Below are positions 7,246 through 10,939 of a stretch of DNA of 10,939 bases, piece after piece. The stretch comes from an uncultured Chlorobiaceae bacterium. Lineage in GTDB: Bacteria > Bacteroidota > Chlorobiia > Chlorobiales > Chlorobiaceae. The notes beneath the pieces were generated by a model. That model saw only the letters and a program-made list of their open reading frames with translations, was not told the origin of the DNA and ran no database searches. The position numbers were made by a program, and so were the translations under genes. The stretch covers positions 1 through 10,939 of the forward strand of contig CAILXE010000195.1 of assembly GCA_903838095.1 (NCBI GenBank). Reading direction: 5' to 3'. The first letter of the stretch is position 1; every line of letters begins with the position of its first letter.

Positions 7246-7346
7246 CAAACAGCGATCTTATTGAAGGCAATAAGCGTAAAGTAAACAAATAAAAAATTAA
7301 TTTCGGAGCCTTCCTGTTCCTCGACTGTCAATTATTCCCTGGCACC

Positions 7347-7964
7347 ATGTCACTTTCCCCGGTGATTTCACGTTATATAATTCCTGTCGTCCTGAAGCTT
7401 CTCTATGCAAGCCTCAGGATATCGGTAACGCAGCCACTCCACCAGAACCAGTTGCGCGACAAAAAGACCATCATCCTGTTCTGGCACGGGAAAATGGTTG
7501 TCGGGTGGCTTTTTGCCAAAATCCTTTTTTCCCCCCAAAAAACTACCGCTGTGGTAAGCCTCTCGCAAGATGGACGTACACTTGCCGACACTCTCGACCG
7601 ACTTGGTTTTGCGCTTATCCGTGGATCAAGCTCAAGGGGAGGCGAAGAGGTCCGGCGCTCAATACAGGAAGCTCTCGATCACGACAGTATTGTTGTCATG
7701 ACACCGGACGGACCGCGAGGCCCGATCAACCAGTTCAAATACGGCTTGTTGCGGTTAGCGTCAAAAAACAGGTACTCTCTTGTTTTTGCAGAGATAACCT
7801 ATACAAAAAAATGGATGCTCAAGAGTTGGGACCAGTTTGAAATTCCCAAACCTTTCAGCAAAACTTTTATCAGGCTTCATGTTCTTGAGCTTCCTGACTT
7901 CAAAAGCGAAAAAGAGCTTCACCACTATTCCCAAATTCTTTCTGAGCGTTTTACTCATGCATAA
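7347..7964 (+). CDS. DUF374 family lysophospholipid acyltransferase-like protein (lipid A-associated)
   Basis: A 205-residue protein with the DUF374 signatures in order: a hydrophobic N-terminus (about 5-25), FWHG (45-48), SLSQDG (71-76), RGSSSRGG (92-99), TPDGPRGP (119-126) and KSWDQFEIP (159-167). The family resembles LpxL/PlsC-type acyltransferases; a membrane-side role in lipid A or lipopolysaccharide acylation is usually inferred but not proven biochemically. The histidine of FWHG probably corresponds to the acyltransferase histidine, though the usual acidic partner of an HX4D motif is not obvious. The link to lpxK, whose ATG overlaps this stop by 8 bases, strongly supports a lipid A function. 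No good ribosome site precedes the ATG at 7347. The coding sequence contains consecutive T6, C6 and A6 runs (7525-7542), but the frame is intact. Confidence 0.85.
   Translation: MSLSPVISRYIIPVVLKLLYASLRISVTQPLHQNQLRDKKTIILFWHGKMVVGWLFAKILFSPQKTTAVVSLSQDGRTLADTLDRLGFALIRGSSSRGGEEVRRSIQEALDHDSIVVMTPDGPRGPINQFKYGLLRLASKNRYSLVFAEITYTKKWMLKSWDQFEIPKPFSKTFIRLHVLELPDFKSEKELHHYSQILSERFTHA
7525..7542 (+). repeat. T6-C6-A6 homopolymer block inside the DUF374 gene
   Basis: Three back-to-back six-base runs (TTTTTT CCCCCC AAAAAA) encode part of the ILFSPQK segment, near residues 60-65. The T and A runs are also inverted complements around the C run. Such blocks are prone to slippage. The frame is intact in this sequence, because conserved motifs on both sides (FWHG before, RGSSSRGG after) are in the same frame. 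Confidence 0.8.
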
Positions 7965-9024
7965 ATCGTTGTCTATACTTTCCAGGCCTGCAGCACTGCT
8001 CTATCGCGTTATTGTACAGTTTCGCAATGCGCTTTTTGACCGACAAATATTCAAATCATGGAAATCACCTGTTCCGGTCGTCTCAATCGGCAATCTGTCG
8101 GCTGGAGGCACCGGAAAAACTCCTCTTGTGGACTGGGTCGTCAAGTACTATCTCTCAATAGGCTGCCAACCGGCCATTGTGTCGCGAGGCTACATGAGGG
8201 AGTCAAAGGGAGTTCAGCTTGTCTCCGACGGCCAGAGGATCTTTCTCAGCAGCAGGGAGGCTGGAGACGAAACTGCGATGCTCGCCTGGAACAACCCTGA
8301 TGCCATTGTGATTGTCGCAAAAAAAAGAGCTGATGCCATCATCTGGATTGCAAACCACTTTGCAAAAAGGCTTCCCTCCGTGATCATTCTTGACGATGCC
8401 TTCCAGCATCGCCAGATTGACCGGGATCTCAATATCGCCATCGTCAACGCAGCAGAACCTTTTTTAAAGGCAAAAATGCTGCCGGAAGGCCGTCTGAGAG
8501 AGCCGTTAAAAAATCTTTCAAGGGCGGATTTGATTGTGCTGAGCAAGATTACCGACAGGGCAACCGCTGATGTTATCATGCGTGAACTGGAAAAAAACGG
8601 CCAACCAGTTGTAAAAGCACGCATGAAAATCGGAGAACTGATCTGTTTTTCAGGAGAATTAAACACTTCAGAAGAGGCCCCGTCACCTGAAAATCTTAAC
8701 GTTCTTGCGTTCGCAGGCATTGCCTCTCCCGAAAGCCTTGTCGAAAGCCTTGTCAATGAGGGCATAAACGTCGTTGCCCACCGCTTTTTCCACGATCATG
8801 AGCCATACAGTGCAAAAAAACTACAAGCTGTCCGACAAGAAGCCGAAGAAAAAGGGTTGAGCATTATTACAACAGAAAAAGACTATTTCCGGATGCTCGG
8901 ACGTCCTGAACTTATTCGCATCATTACCTCACGGCCCTGTTATTATCTGAAAATCGCAACGGATATCTTTGAAGGAGAGGAAATCGTGAAGTCGAAGCTG
9001 AAAGCGGTTCTCAATAATGATTGA
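7957..9024 (+). CDS. lpxK: Tetraacyldisaccharide 4'-kinase
   Basis: Phosphorylates the 4' position of tetraacyldisaccharide 1-phosphate to make lipid IVA, on the cytoplasmic face of the inner membrane. The 355 residues from ATG 7957 fit the family. Motifs: a hydrophobic N-terminal helix (about 11-27), the Walker A loop SIGNLSAGGTGKTP (43-56), VSRGY (75-79), DDAFQHR (146-152) and LPEGRLREPL (175-184). A longer frame reaches back to 7837, but those 40 residues lie wholly over the DUF374 gene and are not LpxK-like. The chosen ATG overlaps the DUF374 stop (ATGCATAA), consistent with translational coupling. The enzyme implies a lipid A-bearing outer membrane. A convergent gene lies 69 bases downstream. 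Confidence 0.96.
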   Translation: MHKSLSILSRPAALLYRVIVQFRNALFDRQIFKSWKSPVPVVSIGNLSAGGTGKTPLVDWVVKYYLSIGCQPAIVSRGYMRESKGVQLVSDGQRIFLSSREAGDETAMLAWNNPDAIVIVAKKRADAIIWIANHFAKRLPSVIILDDAFQHRQIDRDLNIAIVNAAEPFLKAKMLPEGRLREPLKNLSRADLIVLSKITDRATADVIMRELEKNGQPVVKARMKIGELICFSGELNTSEEAPSPENLNVLAFAGIASPESLVESLVNEGINVVAHRFFHDHEPYSAKKLQAVRQEAEEKGLSIITTEKDYFRMLGRPELIRIITSRPCYYLKIATDIFEGEEIVKSKLKAVLNND

Positions 9025-9093
9025 TACGGATCGGTTGCCATCGATATTCTGAAGCCGCTGCATGATCATCATTGCAGCCGCAACAGGAGCTCA
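9025..9093. terminator. Convergent gap lpxK / isochorismatase gene with a weak stem-loop
   Basis: Between the two converging stops there is one modest hairpin: GCTGCA (9057-9062), a 10-base loop, TGCAGC (9073-9078). It has no U tract on either strand, so a standard intrinsic terminator is not evident. It could still act as a weak two-way terminator or an mRNA end stabiliser. Confidence 0.25.
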
Positions 9094-9636
9094 CTACTCT
9101 TTCACAATGCTGGAGATGGCCTTGAATTTCTCTCCCTCGGCCACGCGCAATAATTCAAAAACAGCCATTTCAGTGCTGGTAAGAGATGCGCCGGCTTTTT
9201 CAATACAGCGAATGCCGATATTTTTGTTCTCTGCCGTTCTTGATGAAACACCGTCAGTGACCAGATGAACATTGTAGCCAAACTCAAGAAGCTCTACAGA
9301 GGTCTGGTAGACACAGACATGGGTCTCCATGCCCACAACAAGAATATCGTTTCGCTTGCATAACCGAAGCTGCTTCATAAACTCCGGAGCACCGCAACAA
9401 CTGAATGATTTTTTTTCAACAGGCAGATTTCCTGGCAGCAACTCTTTCAGCGCATCAATAGTGTGGCCAAGTCCCTTCGGGTACTGCTCAGTCACGAGAA
9501 CCGGCACGTCAAGAATCGTGCATGCCCTGATCAATTTGCTTATGTTTTTGGCCACCTCCTCAGGCTGAAAAACAGCCTCTGCAAGTCTGCCCTGCACATC
9601 AATAAGCAAAAGGAGGGTCTCTTTGGGAGTAATCAT
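9094..9636 (-). CDS. Isochorismatase-family cysteine hydrolase
   Basis: A 180-residue member of the isochorismatase-like (PF00857) hydrolase family, closest in style to the ISOC1/YcaC-like group of unassigned substrate. The catalytic triad is visible: D13 in LLIDVQGRLAE, K76 in VEKKSFSC, and nucleophile C108 in GMETHVCVYQT. TEQYPKGLGHT (49-59) is typical of the ISOC subgroup. Nothing suggests true isochorismatase activity or siderophore synthesis. The frame runs on upstream to 9813, but that stretch (CCCVILFFFFLYYN) is AT-rich and hydrophobic and is not family-like; ATG 9634-9636 puts the conserved core at the expected distance from the N-terminus. No clear Shine-Dalgarno sequence is seen. 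The permease gene lies 186 bases upstream on the same strand; a functional link is not evident. Confidence 0.9.
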   Translation of the reverse strand: MITPKETLLLLIDVQGRLAEAVFQPEEVAKNISKLIRACTILDVPVLVTEQYPKGLGHTIDALKELLPGNLPVEKKSFSCCGAPEFMKQLRLCKRNDILVVGMETHVCVYQTSVELLEFGYNVHLVTDGVSSRTAENKNIGIRCIEKAGASLTSTEMAVFELLRVAEGEKFKAISSIVKE

Positions 9637-9822
9637 AATGAATGTCGGAATAAAAACATTGGACAGGACAGCTTCATTGTAATACAGAAAGAAAAAAAAC
9701 AGAATAACACAACAGCAAAAATAACTTTTATCTGGTATTGGAATGAAGCGAGAAACCATAGGCCTTGAGCCAAAAAGAGTCGGTATCCTTTTTTCTTGAC
9801 ACGATTTTATCACGCCTTTGCC
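9637..9822 (-). other. 186-base gap between permease and isochorismatase genes
   Basis: AT-rich, with an A8 run (9692-9699). On the minus strand TACAAT, near 9678-9683, resembles a -10 box for the isochorismatase gene, but no acceptable -35 sequence sits 17 bases before it. Just after the permease stop a stem (CGTGAT, AAA, ATCGTG) needs two G-U pairs and lacks a U tract. No gene, terminator or repeat is supported here. Confidence 0.35.
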
Positions 9823-10704
9823 CTACTCTGATCTGCGGTTCTTCTCAAAGGGAATGCCCGAATCTCGCGGAGCTGACGCTTTGCCGACAAAACCGGCAAG
9901 GACAACAAGCGTTATGACATAGGGCATTGACTGTACCAACTGCGAAGGAATCCAGCCTGTCTGAAACAAGATTTCCATTGATTCAGTGGCTGCAAACAAC
10001 AAACTTGCAATCGCTGCGCCTGCCGGAGTCCACTTACCGATAATCATGGCCGCAAGAGCGATATATCCCCGACCAGCAGACATATTATCCGTGAAGGTGT
10101 GTTGCTGAAAAACAAGGAAGGCCCCCCCGAGAGCAGCAAGCGCCCCTGAAACAAGCACTCCGGAATACCTCATGCGGTCAACATTGACTCCGGCACTGTC
10201 AGCAGTTGCTGCACTTTCTCCTGTTGCCCGCAAACGCAGCCCATAAGGTGTTCTGAACAACAGCAGTTGGCCAGCAACGACAGAAAAAATCGCCACAAGA
10301 AAAAGCGGATCCATAAAAAGAGAGGCTACCTCAATACCGGCTATCCGCTCCGAATTCATGGAACTTCCGAAAAGAAGAGTGAGACCGAAACGAGTCGCAC
10401 CCATAACAAGAATATTAACAGCTATACCGGCAACAATCTGATCGGCTTTGAGAGTCACCGTAATAAAGGCAAAAAGCAGTGCCACACCAAGACCACAGAG
10501 CAGAGCCATAATAATCCCCATGAAAGCAGAGCCGGTGCGATATTGGCCAAAAGCGGCACCGAATGCGCCAACAAGCATCATGCCTTCAAGAGCAAGATTG
10601 ACCACGCCTCCCCGTTCAGAAAATGTTGCCCCGACAGAGGTTAAAACATAAGGAACAGCAAGACGCAGAATCTGCAAAAGAATGACAAAGGGCTCAATTC
10701 CCAT
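9823..10704 (-). CDS. ABC transporter permease, nucleoside/simple-sugar type (BPD_transp_2; YufQ/NupC-like)
   Basis: A 293-residue inner-membrane protein with about eight hydrophobic segments. It matches the second permease of nucleoside (BMP-type) ABC importers: ERGGVVNLALEGMMLVGA (30-47), KADQIVAGIAVNIL (86-99), RTPYGLRLRATGE (151-163), DSAGVNVDRMRYSGV (169-183) and GRGYIALAAMIIGKWTPAGA (211-230). Such importers normally need a BMP-family binding protein, an ATPase with two fused nucleotide-binding domains and a larger partner permease. None is in the window; upstream lies the divergent ppdK gene and downstream an unrelated hydrolase gene. The substrate is likely a nucleoside, by family only. 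The ATG (10702-10704) begins directly before the first hydrophobic segment. A candidate promoter and inverted repeat lie 50-80 bases upstream. Confidence 0.9.
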   Translation of the reverse strand: MGIEPFVILLQILRLAVPYVLTSVGATFSERGGVVNLALEGMMLVGAFGAAFGQYRTGSAFMGIIMALLCGLGVALLFAFITVTLKADQIVAGIAVNILVMGATRFGLTLLFGSSMNSERIAGIEVASLFMDPLFLVAIFSVVAGQLLLFRTPYGLRLRATGESAATADSAGVNVDRMRYSGVLVSGALAALGGAFLVFQQHTFTDNMSAGRGYIALAAMIIGKWTPAGAAIASLLFAATESMEILFQTGWIPSQLVQSMPYVITLVVLAGFVGKASAPRDSGIPFEKNRRSE

Positions 10705-10748
10705 AATAAATAAGAATCAATATCCTTTCAGGTAGTTTTTCCATGTGG

Positions 10749-10777
10749 TTTTTATTAAATTTCAATTCTAATAAAAA
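10749..10777. promoter_or_regulatory. 9+9 bp inverted repeat, possible operator
   Basis: TTTTTATTA (10749-10757) and TAATAAAAA (10769-10777) are perfect inverted complements separated by 11 bases, so the half-sites are centred 20 bases apart, about two helical turns. The repeat covers the candidate -10 box and spacer of the leftward permease promoter and lies about 80 bases upstream of ppdK. An all-AT stem makes a terminator unlikely and a repressor or activator site more plausible. The region is AT-rich, which raises the odds of chance symmetry. Confidence 0.35.
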
Positions 10778-10784
10778 TAGTCAA
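10754..10784 (-). promoter_or_regulatory. Candidate promoter for the permease gene
   Basis: On the minus strand, TTGACT (10779-10784, five of six matches to the -35 consensus) and TTTAAT (10754-10759, five of six to the -10) are separated by 19 bases, slightly long. Transcription would begin near 10747, giving a leader of roughly 40 bases before the ATG at 10704. It overlaps the inverted repeat at 10749-10777. This is a consensus match only. Confidence 0.3.
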
Positions 10785-10853
10785 CTTCACCTGTTTTATC
10801 ACCATCTGCTCCAGTTTTTTTGGGTGAAACAAACATAATTACTCCTGAAAATC

Positions 10854-10939
10854 ATGCCAAAATCTGAGACTACCAACAAAACGGCTGCCAGCAAGCAATA
10901 CATTTACAGTTTTTCGGGCGGCTCTTCTGAAGGTGATGC
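10854..10939 (+). CDS. ppdK: Pyruvate, phosphate dikinase, 5' end only
   Basis: The first 28 codons of a rightward gene that continues past the window edge. The protein starts MPKSETTNKTAASKQYIYSF and continues with SGGSSEGDA. The Y-x-Y-S-F-x-G-G-x-x-E-G segment matches the N-terminus of pyruvate phosphate dikinase, where it leads into the MKNLLGGKGANLAEM element. The enzyme converts pyruvate, ATP and phosphate to PEP, AMP and PPi. In organisms fixing carbon by the reverse TCA cycle it supplies PEP for sugar synthesis. Only about 3% of the gene is visible, so the call rests on one motif. No clear ribosome site precedes the ATG; CATAAT (10834-10839) resembles a -10 box but would give a very short leader. 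Confidence 0.7.
   Translation, partial: MPKSETTNKTAASKQYIYSFSGGSSEGD

Larger units (their letters stand above)
7165..7346. promoter_or_regulatory. Divergent intergenic region purD / DUF374-lpxK
   Basis: These 182 bases should carry the promoters of both the leftward purD cluster and the rightward lipid A pair. They contain a 13-bp palindrome (7233-7245), a perfect DnaA-box sequence inside a small hairpin (7199-7213), an AGGAGG on the minus strand (7228-7233) and a loose inverted repeat GAAGGC / GCCTTC (7263-7268 and 7308-7313). A weak minus-strand promoter guess is TTTACT, 17 bases, then AATAAG, just upstream of the palindrome. No strong consensus promoter was found on either strand, so promoter positions remain open. 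Confidence 0.5.

Noticed and set aside
7165..7248. N-terminal extension of purD by 28 codons
   Set aside because: The extension (MFQIERRKLT...) has no counterpart in PurD, whose usual N-terminus begins at MKILIIGSGAREHAL, and a suitable ATG with AGAAAG lies at 7164.
7303..7331. Minus-strand TTGACA at 7326-7331 as a purD promoter
   Set aside because: The -35 hexamer is perfect, but 16-19 bases downstream there is only GC-containing sequence with no -10 match.
7199..7345. A replication origin at the DnaA box
   Set aside because: There is only one good box, no box cluster, no adjacent dnaA/dnaN genes and no clear unwinding element.
7837..7956. N-terminal extension of lpxK by 40 codons
   Set aside because: It lies entirely over the DUF374 gene in another frame and is not LpxK-like; the ATG at 7957 gives the usual N-terminus and the classic stop/start overlap.
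8214..8765. 183-codon leftward ORF opposite lpxK
   Set aside because: It lies wholly antisense to the conserved lpxK core and has a low-complexity Ser/Ala/Arg-rich sequence with no motif.
9637..9813. N-terminal extension of the isochorismatase-family protein, with an apparent membrane segment
   Set aside because: The hydrophobic stretch comes from translating an AT-rich intergenic run, and family proteins begin close to the LLIDVQ motif.
9800..9822. Intrinsic terminator after the permease gene
   Set aside because: The stem CGTGAT/ATCGTG depends on two G-U pairs and is followed by a purine-rich stretch, not a U tract.
10267..10644. 125-codon rightward ORF opposite the permease gene
   Set aside because: It is Lys/Asn/His-rich, as expected from reading a membrane-protein gene backwards; no motif is seen.

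Overview
The window is ordinary chromosomal housekeeping DNA, most likely from a green sulfur bacterium (Chlorobi: Chlorobium, Pelodictyon or Prosthecochloris type). The case rests on several things together: a Gram-negative envelope (an Omp85 outer-membrane protein and LpxK), a carB gene split in the middle, the start of a pyruvate phosphate dikinase gene, moderate GC content and mostly weak Shine-Dalgarno sequences. This assignment is an inference from gene content and protein style; no search was run. I see no tRNA, rRNA, CRISPR array, insertion sequence, prophage or integron signature.

Layout. Positions 1-3118 read rightward: the tail of a DUF2795 protein, a three-POTRA Omp85 (BamA/TamA-like) outer-membrane protein, and ribulose-phosphate 3-epimerase (rpe). 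Positions 3105-7164 read leftward as one compact biosynthetic cluster, in transcription order purD, a JAMM/MPN metallopeptidase, the N-terminal half of carB, then trpC. rpe and trpC meet tail to tail and overlap by 14 bp. A 182-bp divergent region (7165-7346) separates purD from a rightward pair of lipid A genes: a DUF374 acyltransferase-like protein and lpxK, which overlap by 8 bp. Positions 9094-10704 read leftward: an isochorismatase-family hydrolase and, upstream of it, a nucleoside/sugar-type ABC permease. A second divergent region (10705-10853) leads to the first 28 codons of a pyruvate phosphate dikinase (ppdK) gene that runs off the right edge.

How the genes fit together. purD (purines), carB (pyrimidines and arginine), trpC (tryptophan) and rpe (pentose phosphates and Calvin-type sugar interconversion) supply precursors. 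DUF374 and lpxK build lipid A, and the Omp85 protein works in the outer membrane, so the envelope genes sit in two places. ppdK would make PEP from pyruvate, the anabolic step expected after pyruvate synthase in organisms using the reverse TCA cycle.

The most interesting points are the split carB, the JAMM peptidase one base behind purD, and the two divergent intergenic regions. The purD/DUF374 region holds a perfect DnaA-box sequence, a 13-bp palindrome and a short upstream ORF with the strongest Shine-Dalgarno sequence I noticed. The permease/ppdK region holds a 9+9 bp inverted repeat. I do not see a convincing undescribed multi-gene system.
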